Notes: generated by a model from the sequence alone, not told the origin. Counted from the stretch's first letter, positions 33,932 to 42,988 are shown. The stretch: 64,000 bases of DNA from Halobaculum sp. XH14 (GCF_032116555.1 NZ_CP134949.1:2790001-2854000), one strand, 5' to 3'. Translations and numbers: made by a program.

Positions 33932-33954
33932 TCGGCATACGTCGGGTATGCCGA
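33932..33954. promoter_or_regulatory. 9-bp perfect inverted repeat before the acidic operon
   Basis: TCGGCATAC, 5-nt spacer, GTATGCCGA; 58 bp before ATG 34012 in the divergent gap with the S9 peptidase gene. A dimeric regulator site is the simplest reading. Confidence 0.45.
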
Positions 33955-34011
33955 TGGTAACCGGCAAATGCGTGCCGAACCGCCTCCCGTGTCGCCGCCC
34001 ATGTCCATCGC

Positions 34012-34791
34012 ATGCCATCCTGCCCCGACGACGAGGCGAGCCCAGTTGTCGAGTCGCGGTCGGACGCACGGGCCGGCCAGCCGCGGGACGCCGGAAGTGG
34101 GGACGAGCGACCGGCGGAGCACCCGCGTCGGCCGGTCACCGATGGCGGCGAGGACGAGGCGGAGGAAGCCGAGGAGGACGGGAGCGAACACGAGCAGAAC
34201 GGGAACGAACAAGAGCAGGACGAGGAAGCGGCCGAGGAGTCGGCCGCGGAAGCCGAGCAGGAGACGCCGGAGGAGGCCGAGGACGACGAGGAGTCCGCGG
34301 AGGAGGAACGGGATGGGGAGACATCGGAAGAGGATGAGGGCCGCTCGCGCGTCCTCCACCTCGACCTCCAGGGGCTGTTCCTCGACCTGCTCGGCCTCGA
34401 AGTCGACCTGAACGAGGTCGTCCTGGACGTCGACGCCGTCGAGGGGAACGACAACCTGCTGGGTAACCTCCTCTCGGGCGTCGCTGGCCTGCTCAGTCCG
34501 CCCACCGGCGGCGGCCTCAGGGGGCTGCTCGGTAGCCTGACCGACTTCGACGGCGTCGGCGGGTTCGGCGGCCTCGGCGGCCTCCTCGGGTCCTCGGACG
34601 AGGATGACGAGGAGGGGGAGGGACGCATCTCGGGGATGGTCTCGTCGGCGAAGGAGTCGGTGTCGGAGACGGCGGGCGACGCGCTGGAGGAGGTGGACCT
34701 CAACGACCTGCTGACGGACCTCCTGAAGGAGTTCGTGAACCAGCTGTTCGAGACGAGTTCAGACGAGTCGAACGGGGAGTCCGAGTCATGA
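34012..34791 (+). CDS. acidic protein with GNLLGNLL motif domain
   Basis: 259 residues, function unknown. Residues 35-110 are almost entirely acidic low complexity. Residues 112-160 read VLHLDLQGLFLDLLGLEVDLNEVVLDVDAV then GNDNLLGNLLSGVAGLL, a domain seen in many bacterial and archaeal hypothetical proteins, which commonly has Cys where this one has Ser (NLLS). A glycine/leucine-rich stretch and an amphipathic helix (DLNDLLTDLLKEFVNQLFE) follow. It heads a four-gene operon whose next ATG overlaps its stop (ATGA). Confidence 0.75.
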   Translation: MPSCPDDEASPVVESRSDARAGQPRDAGSGDERPAEHPRRPVTDGGEDEAEEAEEDGSEHEQNGNEQEQDEEAAEESAAEAEQETPEEAEDDEESAEEERDGETSEEDEGRSRVLHLDLQGLFLDLLGLEVDLNEVVLDVDAVEGNDNLLGNLLSGVAGLLSPPTGGGLRGLLGSLTDFDGVGGFGGLGGLLGSSDEDDEEGEGRISGMVSSAKESVSETAGDALEEVDLNDLLTDLLKEFVNQLFETSSDESNGESES

Positions 34792-35141
34792 GCGACGACG
34801 GCGGCGGCGACGCGGAGGCGGGCGGACTGCTGGAGACCGTCGAGGGCATCGACTTCGAGGAGGTGTTCGAGGGGACGCCGCTGGAGGGCTCGTTCGCGGA
34901 GAGCGGGTCCGTCTCCGAGACCGTCGGCGGCTACATGGGGTCGGTCGTCGGCAGAAGCGTCGGCGAGTGGCTCGGCGGCCTCGTCGCCGGCGCTCTGCTC
35001 AGCGCGCTCGAGGTGGGTGGGGAGGAAGGGGAGAACGAGGAGGGCGAAGACGTGGGGGAGGAAGAGGAGGACGACGGCGGCGAAACGGAGCGAGACGAGG
35101 AGGAAGAACCCGACGACGGAGAGGGCGGGGAGTCGGCGTGA
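34788..35141 (+). CDS. small acidic protein of the acidic operon
   Basis: 117 residues, not recognised. The first 75 residues look folded and contain a glycine-rich amphipathic helix (GGYMGSVVGRSVGEWLGGLVAGALLSALE); the rest is a Glu/Asp tail. The same VGRSVGEWLGG-like helix idea recurs in the third gene (VGRALGATVGRRLGREL), so the products may be related or interact. Translation is coupled to gene 1 through ATGA. Confidence 0.65.
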   Translation: MSDDGGGDAEAGGLLETVEGIDFEEVFEGTPLEGSFAESGSVSETVGGYMGSVVGRSVGEWLGGLVAGALLSALEVGGEEGENEEGEDVGEEEEDDGGETERDEEEEPDDGEGGESA

Positions 35142-35178
35142 CCCGCACCCGCTGCCGGTTCGCACGGGGTGAGCGTCC

Positions 35179-36018
35179 GTGAGCGACGCGCCGGACCCCA
35201 GGGAGGCCCTCCTCGACGAATTCACCGAGCAGACGGACCTCCGGGATCTGGTGAGCGGCGACGACCTGACCGAGCGACTCGACCTCGAATCGCTGGGTCG
35301 GGCCGTCGGCAGGGCGCTCGGGGCCACGGTGGGGCGACGGCTCGGACGCGAACTCTCACGTCGCGTCCGGTCGGCGGTCCCGTTCGTCGGCGGGTCGGAC
35401 CGGGACCGACCGTCGGTCGGGCGCGTCCTCGAGGCGCTGGCCGTCGCCGTCGTCAGGACGGTCTCCCGGCCGCCGTACCGCGGCGCGATCGGCGACGCGC
35501 TGTCCGCGCTGGTCGAGAAGCGCGAGGCGGCGCGGGAGGCAGCCGAGTCCGCCGAATCGACGGTCGAGGACGCAACGGAAGCGGCAGGGGAGACGGCGGA
35601 GAGTGCGACCGAAACGGCCGGGGAAACGGCGGAGTCGGCCGCCGACGCCGCGTCGGACGCCGGGTCGAGCGCAGCCGACGTGCTGCCGACCGACCGGGAC
35701 GACATCAAGCGCGACACGTACCGCGAACTGCTGGAGGTGCTGTCGTACTCGGACCTCCAGTCGGTCGCCAAATCGGTCGACGTGACGGCGAACCTGAGCC
35801 GCGAGGAGATGATCGACGCCATCGTCGAGGAGTTCTCCGCGGGGGACGTCGAACGGGGCGAGGGAGAATCGGAGGACGACGGCGAGGGTGACGGGGACGA
35901 AGCGAACGACGACGGCGACGAAGCGAACGACGACGGCGACGAAGCGAACGACGACGGCGACGAAGCGAACGACGACGGCGAGGATGACGGAAACGGAGCC
36001 GACGGGGGGAGCGACTGA
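35179..36018 (+). CDS. acidic coiled-coil/SAP-like protein of the acidic operon
   Basis: 279 residues from GTG 35179. Order: helix with VGRALGATVGRRLGRELSRRV (about 42-62), an alanine-rich AESAEST/ETAESATETAGETAESA repeat helix (about 115-165), then YRELLEVLSYSDLQSVAKSVD with SREEMIDAIVEEF (about 176-213), which resembles a SAP or Rho-N-like nucleic-acid-binding helix pair, and a disordered tail with four GDEANDD repeats. Function unknown. Its stop overlaps the next ATG (TGATG). Confidence 0.7.
   Translation: MSDAPDPREALLDEFTEQTDLRDLVSGDDLTERLDLESLGRAVGRALGATVGRRLGRELSRRVRSAVPFVGGSDRDRPSVGRVLEALAVAVVRTVSRPPYRGAIGDALSALVEKREAAREAAESAESTVEDATEAAGETAESATETAGETAESAADAASDAGSSAADVLPTDRDDIKRDTYRELLEVLSYSDLQSVAKSVDVTANLSREEMIDAIVEEFSAGDVERGEGESEDDGEGDGDEANDDGDEANDDGDEANDDGDEANDDGEDDGNGADGGSD
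35896..35979 (+). repeat. four 21-bp tandem repeats inside a coding region
   Basis: GACGAAGCGAACGACGACGGC repeated four times without visible change, coding GDEANDD in the tail of the third acidic-operon protein. Identical copies suggest recent slippage expansion. Confidence 0.85.
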
Positions 36019-36713
36019 TGGGCGAGGACGTCGCCGGGGACCGGGAGGACCGGTCGCTGGAGCTCACGGAGCAGTTCTCCGAGACGGCCGAGGCCGTCGC
36101 CCCCCTGCTCGATTCCGACGACGGTGGCTCGCCCGACGACGAGGAGGCGGCCCGGGAGACCCTCGGGGACCTGGCGGCGACGGTCCGCGACGCGGGGTTC
36201 GACGACCTGCTCCGCGCGGCCGGCGTGGAGAACCTCCCGGAGGACCCGACGCCGGCCGACCTCCCGGAGCTGATGGCCGACGCGGACGAGGGTGACCTTG
36301 CCGTGGTCCGTCGCCTGCTCGGTGCCCGCGACCTGGCCGACGGGTGGGACGCGATGGAGTCCGACGAGCGGACCGAGCGGCTCATGGACCTCTTCGGCGG
36401 CGTCGCCGACGTGGACGAAAAAGCGAGGGAGGGCGGGGAGAAAGCGGAGTCGGATGACGCCGAAGCGGAGACCGACTCGCTCGCCGACCGACTCCGGGAG
36501 GCCGCGGACGAACTCGTTGCGGGTGAGGGGTCGGAGGCCGACGAGGACGACGGGAGCGACGAGGGCGAGACGGACGAGGACGAAGCCGAGCGGCGCTCGG
36601 ATCGAGAGTTCCCCGGCCGACGGCGGCGCTACTCGTCGGTCCCGTCGCGCAGGCCGGACATGCGCGGCGTGGGGCGCGCGTCGACGATGCCCCGGCGCAG
36701 GCGCGACGGGTAG
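36018..36713 (+). CDS. acidic helical protein of the acidic operon
   Basis: 231 residues, not recognised. The N-terminal 140 residues are helical and acidic (ELTEQFSETAEAVAPLLDS, ETLGDLAATVRDAGFDDLLRAAGV, DLPELMADADEGDLAVVRRLLGARDLADGW). A Glu/Asp linker follows, then an abrupt strongly basic tail (about 198-231; GRRRRYSSVPSRRPDM and MPRRRRDG), unusual in a haloarchaeon and suited to nucleic acid or acidic-partner binding. Last gene of the four-gene operon. Confidence 0.7.
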   Translation: MGEDVAGDREDRSLELTEQFSETAEAVAPLLDSDDGGSPDDEEAARETLGDLAATVRDAGFDDLLRAAGVENLPEDPTPADLPELMADADEGDLAVVRRLLGARDLADGWDAMESDERTERLMDLFGGVADVDEKAREGGEKAESDDAEAETDSLADRLREAADELVAGEGSEADEDDGSDEGETDEDEAERRSDREFPGRRRRYSSVPSRRPDMRGVGRASTMPRRRRDG

Positions 36714-36747
36714 GGCGAGCCCCCGCGGTCGCCGGTCCGGGCGCCGG

Positions 36748-38118
36748 TCAGTCGGCGAGGCGTTGGTCCGCGAGGCGCCGGAGGACCGCCGCCGTCGTCC
36801 GGATGCCGTTCTCGAAGCAGTCGAGGTCGAGGTGCTCGTTGGGCGAGTGGTTGCCCTGGTCGGGGTTCGCGTACGGGACGACGAGCACCGGCACGTCGGC
36901 GAGCGCGTCGACGCGCCGGAAGAACGCGGCCGGGAGCGACCCGCCCAGCACCGGAAGTTCGACCGGTTCGTCGCCCCAGACGGCCGCGAGCGCGTCTCGA
37001 ACCGGGCCGGCGGCCGGGGCGTCGACCGGCGTCTTCATCGGCGGGAACGTCGTCCCCTTCGTCACCCTCACGTCGGGGTGTTCGTCGGCGACGTGGTCCC
37101 GGAGAGATTCGAAGACTGCGTCGGGGTCCTGGCCAGGAACCAGCCGGCAATCGCACTTGGCCGTGGCCTCGCTGGGGATGACGGTCTTGCTTCCCTCGCC
37201 CTGGTAGCCGGAGTCGAGGCCGTTGACGCTCAGCGTCGGTTCGAGGAGGAGCCGCTCGTAGTACGACCGGTCGGTCGCGAGGTGGGTGAGCCCGAGTTCC
37301 TCCCTGATCTCGTCCTCGTCGTCCGGGAGGCGGTCGACCAGTTCCCGGTCGGCGTCGGTCACCTCGCTGCCCTCGTGGAAGCCCTCGACCGTGACCCTGT
37401 CGCCGTCCACCATCGAGGCGAGCACCTCGGTCAGTTCCGTCGCGGCGTTGGGGACCGGCCCGCCGAAGTTGCCCGAGTGGAGGTCGGCGTCGGCGGTCGT
37501 CAGGTCGAGCCGGAACGTCAGGATGCCGCGGTTGCCGTAGATGAGCGTCGGTCGGCCGCTCCGATGCTGGGGGCCATCGGCCACGTACACGAGGTCGACG
37601 TCGGCCAGGGCGTCGGGACCGGTCGCCAGGTAGTCCGCGAGCCCGCGACTGCCCGACTCCTCGCCGCCCTCGACGAGCAGCTTCACGTTCACGTCCGGGA
37701 GTTCTCCAGCCCTGTCGAGCGCGTCCACGGCGAACGCGTGGCAGGCGAACTGGCCCTTGTTATCGCCGGCGCCGCGGGCGTAGATTGCGCCGTCGCGGAC
37801 CGTCGGCTCGAACGCCGGCGAGTCCCACGCGCCCGGGTGTTCTGCGGGCTGGACGTCGTAGTGGCCGTAGAACAGCACCGTCGACGCGTCGTCGTTCGCG
37901 TCGGCGAGCCGTTCGGCGTACACCGCCGGATAGTGGTCCGTTTCGACTCGCCGCGCGTCGAAGCCGTGATCCGCGAGGAACTCGCGGACCGCGTCGGCGC
38001 CCTCGTCCATCCCCTCGCCGGTCGCGCTGACGGTGGGCCGAGCGAGGAGGTCGAACAGCGCCCCGCGGTAATCGTCGATCCGGTCATCGATCGTCGCGCC
38101 GACGTCGCCCGTGCTCAT
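36748..38118 (-). CDS. M20-family metallopeptidase (dipeptidase/ArgE-DapE type)
   Basis: 456 residues from ATG 38118 (MSTGDVGAT); the open frame continues upstream through low-quality codons. Zinc ligands are in FYGHYDVQPAEH (about residue 80), GDNKGQ (about 115) and VEGGEESGSRG (about 148-158, with the catalytic Glu); the dimerisation domain follows from about 190 (ADLHSGNFGGPVPNA). The architecture fits carnosinase-like dipeptidases that act on short peptides in the cytoplasm. It is convergent with the acidic operon, 35 bp apart. Confidence 0.9.
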   Translation of the reverse strand: MSTGDVGATIDDRIDDYRGALFDLLARPTVSATGEGMDEGADAVREFLADHGFDARRVETDHYPAVYAERLADANDDASTVLFYGHYDVQPAEHPGAWDSPAFEPTVRDGAIYARGAGDNKGQFACHAFAVDALDRAGELPDVNVKLLVEGGEESGSRGLADYLATGPDALADVDLVYVADGPQHRSGRPTLIYGNRGILTFRLDLTTADADLHSGNFGGPVPNAATELTEVLASMVDGDRVTVEGFHEGSEVTDADRELVDRLPDDEDEIREELGLTHLATDRSYYERLLLEPTLSVNGLDSGYQGEGSKTVIPSEATAKCDCRLVPGQDPDAVFESLRDHVADEHPDVRVTKGTTFPPMKTPVDAPAAGPVRDALAAVWGDEPVELPVLGGSLPAAFFRRVDALADVPVLVVPYANPDQGNHSPNEHLDLDCFENGIRTTAAVLRRLADQRLAD

Positions 38119-38222
38119 CGGTGGGACGGGCACGCCCGGCGGCTTCGGTGTTGCGGGGCCGGCGGGCCGTGCTGGTTCGGCGACAGCGTTCAAGTGGCTC
38201 GCGCGGAATCGCCCGGACTGCC

Positions 38223-38447
38223 ATGGACGAAGCACTAGAAGCCGTCGAGGTCATCGCCGATTCGGGACTGGAGGGCGCGTTCGTGTGGCTGCTCAGGCTC
38301 CTCGGCCTCCTTGCGATCGCAGGAGGGCTGGGCCTCTGGCTGTTCACCGAGATGGGCCTGCTCGTCATGCCGGCGCTGCTCGTCGTCGTCGGGGTCGTGC
38401 TGCTCGTCGCGCCGAGCGTCCTGCTCGCGCTCGCGGAACTGACGTGA
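38223..38447 (+). CDS. small two-helix membrane protein
   Basis: 74 residues from ATG 38223; the longer frame begins inside the M20 gene's promoter. A short acidic N-terminus is followed by two hydrophobic helices (about 20-45 and 48-70) with a turn at FTEMGLL. Uncharacterised haloarchaeal type, divergent from the M20 peptidase gene. Confidence 0.65.
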   Translation: MDEALEAVEVIADSGLEGAFVWLLRLLGLLAIAGGLGLWLFTEMGLLVMPALLVVVGVVLLVAPSVLLALAELT

Positions 38448-38879
38448 CCTCGGACGGGGCCGCCGTTCCGGTCGAGTCGCCGTTCCCGCGGCGGCGACGT
38501 TCCTGCCCGGGACGACACTGACTCGACAGAGATTCACCAACTCTTCTTCGCCGCGTTCGGTGCGGAGCACGTCAACCGGGTTGGCCGCGACCAGAACGGC
38601 GAGGCCGACGTCGAACGGACACGGCAGACGAGAGACGGTGAGCGGTCGGGAGGCGGGTACACGCGGCCGATTTCGTCAAAATCAGCAGACGGCGTCGGGT
38701 GGAGTCCCGAGCATCGACCCGCAAACGGGGACGTGTTTCTGGCCCCGCCGAAAAATTTGATATAGCGAAATGAAGTTCACTCTCCCGAGTCGTCGAACAC
38801 GAATTCGGGTCGAAAACCGCCCGAACGCTTCCGGATGCACAAGGATTACCGACCGTGAGGACGAGGTTCGGACGCTCAC
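38448..38879. other. intergenic region before the MATE gene
   Basis: 432 bases without a supportable gene. A frame of about 80 codons that lacks a start (reading EIHQLFFAAFGAEHVNRVGRD near 38530-38590) ends at 38765 and could be a gene remnant; no family is recognised. An AT-rich block (AAAAATTTGATATAG, 38751-38765) stands out as a possible promoter or terminator. Confidence 0.45.
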
Positions 38880-40307
38880 GTGGCGAACGAGGACGCGCGC
38901 GTCGACATGACGACCGGACCCATCAGCCCGCGGCTCTTCTCGTTAGCCTGGCCGCTCGTGCTCGGCAACCTCGTCCAGACGCTGTACAACCTCGCGGACA
39001 TGTTCTGGGTCGGGCGCGTGGGGCCGGAAGCGGTCGCGGCCGTCTCGCTCATGTTCCCGCTCTCGTGGATGTTCGTCTCGACGGCCATGGGGCTCACCGC
39101 CGCGACCATCGCGCTCGTCTCCCAGCACGTCGGCGCGGGCGAGGACCGGGCGGCCGACCGCGTCGTGGGGCAGACGACGCTGCTGGCGGTGGTCGTCTCG
39201 CTCGCGCTCACGGCCGCAGGGCTGGCCGCGCGGCGGCCGCTCCTGTACTGGATCGGCGCGCGCGGCGAGGTGTTCGTCCAGTCGCTCGCCTACATCGAGG
39301 TCATCTTCCTCACGCTGCCGCTCACGTTCCTCTTTTTCGCGTTCCGGTCGTCGCTCCAGGGCGCGGGCGACACCCGGACGGCAATGTGGCTCGTCGCGGT
39401 GTCGGCAGGCGTCAACATCGTCCTCGACCCGTTTCTCGTGCTCGGCTGGGGACCGTTCCCGGCCTGGGGGACCCGCGGTGCCGCGGTCGCAACGTTCCTC
39501 TCGCGGGGGCTCGCCGCCGTCGTCGGCGTGTACATCCTCCTGCGGGGCGACTGGGGCATCCAGCTTCACCTCCGGGATCTCAGGCCGGACCCCGACCTCC
39601 TCCGCAGGCTGGTGGACGTCGGGTATCCCGGGACGCTCGACGGGTGGGCGCGGTCGTTCGCGTCGGTGGCGATGGCCGCGCTCGTCGCGCGGTTCGGCCC
39701 GGCCGCGACGGCCGCCTACGGCATCGGGATCAGGCTGATGTCCGTCTCCTGGACCGTGTCGGGCGCGGTCGGGCAGGCGACCGCGACGGGCGTGGGCCAG
39801 AACCTCGGCGCGGGGACGCCCGAGCGCGCGAGCCGGGTGACCGCGACCGCGACCGCGGGCACGATGGCGCTGCTGTTCGTGGCCGGCGGGCTCGTCTGGT
39901 GGTTCCCCGCGACGGCCATCCGGGTGTTCGTCGGCGATCCGGCCGTCGTCGCGGAGGGCGTGACGTTCCTCCGAATCATCGCGCTGTCCTGGGGATTCTT
40001 CGGCGGTCTGATGGTCGTCCAGGGCGCGTTCCGCGGCGCGGGCGACACCCGGATCGCGATGGCGCTCTCGCTGTGTTCGCGGTGGCTCTTTCGCGTTCCC
40101 GTCGCGCTCGTGGTCGCGTTCGCCTGGACCGTCACCGTGCCGGGGCTCGGGTCGGTCTCGGGGCTTGGCGTCGGCGTCGAGGGGCTCTGGTGGTCGTTCG
40201 CGCTGAGCGCGCTCGCCTCGTTCGTCGTCGGCGTCGCGTGGTTCCTCCGGGGCACCTGGACCGAGGGCGTTATCGACCGCGACGTGCCGAGCGCCGGAGA
40301 TGACTAG
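38880..40307 (+). CDS. MATE-family multidrug/sodium efflux protein
   Basis: 475-residue twelve-helix transporter with the two MATE repeats: SLAWPLVLGNLVQTLYNLADMFWVGRVGPEA near residue 20 in the first half, and YPGTLDGWARSFASVAMAALVARFGP near 250 in the second. Helix-end motifs FRSSLQGAGDTRTAM and FRGAGDTRIAMALSL recur at matching places. It would export cationic compounds in exchange for Na+ or H+. GTG start at 38880, followed within a few codons by MTTGPISPRL, so an ATG at codon 10 is an alternative start. Confidence 0.92.
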   Translation: MANEDARVDMTTGPISPRLFSLAWPLVLGNLVQTLYNLADMFWVGRVGPEAVAAVSLMFPLSWMFVSTAMGLTAATIALVSQHVGAGEDRAADRVVGQTTLLAVVVSLALTAAGLAARRPLLYWIGARGEVFVQSLAYIEVIFLTLPLTFLFFAFRSSLQGAGDTRTAMWLVAVSAGVNIVLDPFLVLGWGPFPAWGTRGAAVATFLSRGLAAVVGVYILLRGDWGIQLHLRDLRPDPDLLRRLVDVGYPGTLDGWARSFASVAMAALVARFGPAATAAYGIGIRLMSVSWTVSGAVGQATATGVGQNLGAGTPERASRVTATATAGTMALLFVAGGLVWWFPATAIRVFVGDPAVVAEGVTFLRIIALSWGFFGGLMVVQGAFRGAGDTRIAMALSLCSRWLFRVPVALVVAFAWTVTVPGLGSVSGLGVGVEGLWWSFALSALASFVVGVAWFLRGTWTEGVIDRDVPSAGDD

Positions 40308-40359
40308 ACGGCGGTGGGAATCGGAGAAGTTCGACCCGGTCGTCGACGGGTCCTCGAAC

Positions 40360-41877
40360 TCAGTCGTTCAGCCGTTCGCGGAGCAACTCGTTCACCGTCC
40401 CCGGGTCCGCCGAACCGCCCGTCGCGGCCATCACCTGGCCGACGAGAAAGTTGAGCGCGCCGTCGTCGCCGTCGTGGTAGTCCGCGACCGCGTCGGGGTT
40501 GTCGTCGACCGCGTCCTCGACGGCCGCGGTGACCTGGTCGTCGTCGGCCTTGCCGAGGCCCTCGCGCTCGATGACCTCGTCGGGGTCGAGTCCCTCGTCG
40601 AGCATCGTTCGCAGCACCGTCTCCTCGGCGTTCTTGGTCGTCACCTCGTCGGTGGCGACGAGTTCGACGAGGCGCGTGAACTCGTCGAGGCGGTCGGTCA
40701 CGTCCTCGACGGCCATGTCGCGGTAGTTGAGTTCGCCGAGCAGGTTGTCGGCGACCCACGTCGCCGCGAGGTCCGGGTCGAACTCGGCGGCGACCGCCTC
40801 GTAGAAGTCCGCGACCGCCTTGCGCGAGGTGAGCTTCGAGGCGGCCTCCGAATCGAGGCCGTACTCCTCGCGGAAGCGCGCGCGGCGGGCGTCCGGCAGT
40901 TCGGGGATGGGGAGCTCCGCCTTCCAGTCGGACACCTGGAGGGGCGGCAGGTCGGCCTCGCGGAAGTAGCGGTAGTCCTTCTCCTCCTCCTTCGAGCGCA
41001 TCGAGACGGTGTTGCCGTGCGTCTCGTTGAAGTGGCGCGTCTCCTGCTCGACGGCGCCGCCCGACTGGATGAGCCGGCGCTGGCGGCTCTCCTCGTAGGA
41101 GAGCGCCTTCTCGGCGCCACGGTGGCTGGAGATGTTCTTCACCTCGGTCCGGTTCGCGGACTCGAGCGTCTCGTCCGCGACGTCGCCGTCCGCGCCGACT
41201 TCGTCGGCCGGCACCATCGAGAGGTTCGCGTCGATTCGGAGGCTGCCGTCCCGCGAGGCGTCGAAGATGCCGAGGTACTCGAACACCTCCTCCAGCTTCT
41301 CGAGGAACGCGCGGACCTCGCTCGGGTCGCGGAAGTCGGGTTCGGTGACGACCTCCATCAGCGGCGTGCCGGCGCGGTTGTAGTCGACGAGCGTGTAGTC
41401 CGCGCGGTCGACGGAGGTGGTGCGGACGTCGAGCGACTCGGAGCCGTCCCGGACGTGCCGGAGGCTTCCCGGGTCCTCCTCCAGATGAGCGCGGCGGACC
41501 GTCACCGTCCGGCGCTCGCCCTCGTGGGAGAACTCGAGTTCGCCGTTCGCACAGAGCGGGGCGTCGTACTGGGTGATCTGGAAGTTCTTCGGCAGGTCGG
41601 GGTAGAAGTAGTTCTTCCGGTGAAAGCGGGTTTCCTCGGGGATGTCGGCCTCGAGCGCCTTCCCCACCTTGACGGCGGCCTCGACGGCGGCCTCGTTGAG
41701 GACGGGGAGCGCCCCGGGAAGCCCCAGACAGACCGGGCAGACGCGCGTGTTCGGGGCCTCGTCCTCGGCGGGCTCGGTCGAGCACCCGCAGAAGACCTTC
41801 GTGTCGGTCTCGAGCTGGACGTGGACCTCCAGCCCGATGACGGGTTCGAGGTCGGCCCGCTCGGCTGCTCGTGCCAT
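40360..41877 (-). CDS. gatB: Asp-tRNA(Asn)/Glu-tRNA(Gln) amidotransferase subunit B
   Basis: 505-residue GatB, the kinase and tRNA-binding subunit of GatCAB. Clear features are IGLEVHVQLETDTKVFCGCS (about 14-33), the zinc-type cysteines (CGCS then CPVCLGLPGALP), YFYPDLPKNFQITQYD, TSVDRADYTLVDYNRAGTPLMEVVTEPD, and a C-terminal GatB/YqeY helical domain (LVELVATDEVTTKNAEETVL). It lets the cell form Asn-tRNA indirectly from Asp-tRNA made by a non-discriminating AspRS. GatA/GatC are not adjacent. Confidence 0.95.
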   Translation of the reverse strand: MARAAERADLEPVIGLEVHVQLETDTKVFCGCSTEPAEDEAPNTRVCPVCLGLPGALPVLNEAAVEAAVKVGKALEADIPEETRFHRKNYFYPDLPKNFQITQYDAPLCANGELEFSHEGERRTVTVRRAHLEEDPGSLRHVRDGSESLDVRTTSVDRADYTLVDYNRAGTPLMEVVTEPDFRDPSEVRAFLEKLEEVFEYLGIFDASRDGSLRIDANLSMVPADEVGADGDVADETLESANRTEVKNISSHRGAEKALSYEESRQRRLIQSGGAVEQETRHFNETHGNTVSMRSKEEEKDYRYFREADLPPLQVSDWKAELPIPELPDARRARFREEYGLDSEAASKLTSRKAVADFYEAVAAEFDPDLAATWVADNLLGELNYRDMAVEDVTDRLDEFTRLVELVATDEVTTKNAEETVLRTMLDEGLDPDEVIEREGLGKADDDQVTAAVEDAVDDNPDAVADYHDGDDGALNFLVGQVMAATGGSADPGTVNELLRERLND

Positions 41878-41995
41878 TAGCGCCGAGTTCGCGACGCCGG
41901 AGGTAAAGGCTAACGGGACGGCGTCCGGGTCGTGGCGGGTCGCGTGCCCGACCGGGGCTCGGTGCCGTCGTGAGCGGCGCGTTCGAACGGGCGAC

Positions 41996-42226
41996 TCAGC
42001 GCGCGTACAGCGTCGCCCCGAGCAGGTCGGCGAGTTCGACCGGGCCGGTCGGCGTGACGGCGACGTACGGGTGTGCGACCGGCCCGAACACGTCGACGAC
42101 GCGCCCGACCGTCGAGAGCGAGTCGTCGACGACCATCGTGCCGATGTCGCTCGGCTCCTCGTCCTCGGGCACCCGGAGGACGGCGAGCCCGCCCGCGGTC
42201 CGGACCACGTCGCCGACGCGGCGCAT
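41996..42226 (-). CDS. gar1: Gar1-like H/ACA RNP protein
   Basis: 76 residues from ATG 42226. RVGDVVRTAGGLAVLRVP, then GTMVVDDSLSTVGRVVDVFGPVAHPYVAVTP, is the small beta-barrel Gar1/Naf1 fold used in archaeal H/ACA ribonucleoprotein for rRNA pseudouridylation. The start overlaps the srp19 stop by one base, giving an ATGA coupling, and srp19-gar1 pairing is frequent in archaea. Confidence 0.87.
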   Translation of the reverse strand: MRRVGDVVRTAGGLAVLRVPEDEEPSDIGTMVVDDSLSTVGRVVDVFGPVAHPYVAVTPTGPVELADLLGATLYAR

Positions 42227-42507
42227 CACTCGCCCCGCAGGATGGCGACGTAGGCGGCGACCGCCTGCACGAGGTCGTTCTTCGCGGTGTCCTCGGTGCC
42301 CGAGACGAGCACCCGGCCGCGCTCCTCGTACTCGCGCGAGTAGGTCCTGTCGCGCTCGATCTTGGCGTCGTAGCCGACCTGCTGGACCGCCTTCGCGATC
42401 TCGTCCACCGTCGGCTCCGCGACCGCCTGCTCCAGGGAGACGCGCCGCCCCGCCGCGCGGGTGAGCGCCGCGTCGAAGTACGCGGGCCAGAGGACGTTCT
42501 CGACCAT
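42226..42507 (-). CDS. srp19: signal recognition particle subunit SRP19
   Basis: 93 residues from ATG 42507 ([24 protein letters not shown]). The N-terminal WPAYFDA motif, [39 protein letters not shown] and basic/helical end are typical of archaeal SRP19, which binds 7S RNA and prepares it for SRP54. Frames upstream of this ATG are low-quality and ignored. Coupled to gar1. Confidence 0.93.
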   Translation of the reverse strand: MVENVLWPAYFDAALTRAAGRRVSLEQAVAEPTVDEIAKAVQQVGYDAKIERDRTYSREYEERGRVLVSGTEDTAKNDLVQAVAAYVAILRGE

Positions 42508-42601
42508 ACCGGAGAGGTGCGCGCCGCGCGGAAAAAGGGTGCTATCGACCGCGAGCGCGGTCGGCGTCGCGGCCCGGTCCGGCCGCGTCAGGGAACCGGG
42601 G

Positions 42602-42910
42602 TCAGTCGGCGTTGCCGGGCGCCCCACGGGGCGTCGGTGACTCCTCCTCGCCCGACTCGACCCCGTGGTCGAGCGGGTGGGGAGAGCGGAGGAACGCGAT
42701 GACGCTCCACATGACGCCCGTGAGGAGCGAGCCGACCGCGGACATCGTCATCCCGAGGGTGAAGAACGTCGTCCCGTACACGAGGCCGATGGTGGCCGAC
42801 GGCAGTGAGGTTCCGAGCGGGACGTTCGCCATCGAGTCGCGCAGGGTCGGCACGAGCACGACGAGCGAGAGGACGCTGCCACAGAGGAACACCAGGTCCT
42901 GCCACATCAT
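42602..42910 (-). CDS. uncharacterised three-helix membrane protein
   Basis: 102 residues with three hydrophobic helices (about 5-20, 38-55 and 57-75) and a charged, proline-rich C-terminal tail. Two ATG codons stand at the start. It matches the general pattern of small haloarchaeal membrane proteins of unknown role. Upstream, about 80 bp from the start, is a strong palindrome (42989-43010) that may be its operator. Confidence 0.7.
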   Translation of the reverse strand: MMWQDLVFLCGSVLSLVVLVPTLRDSMANVPLGTSLPSATIGLVYGTTFFTLGMTMSAVGSLLTGVMWSVIAFLRSPHPLDHGVESGEEESPTPRGAPGNAD

Positions 42911-42988
42911 CGGTCACCCGGGGTCGGGAGGGCTTTCTCGGCGGGAGGTTCGGTCATCGACGGGAACGAGTCGGCGGCCGGTGATAAG

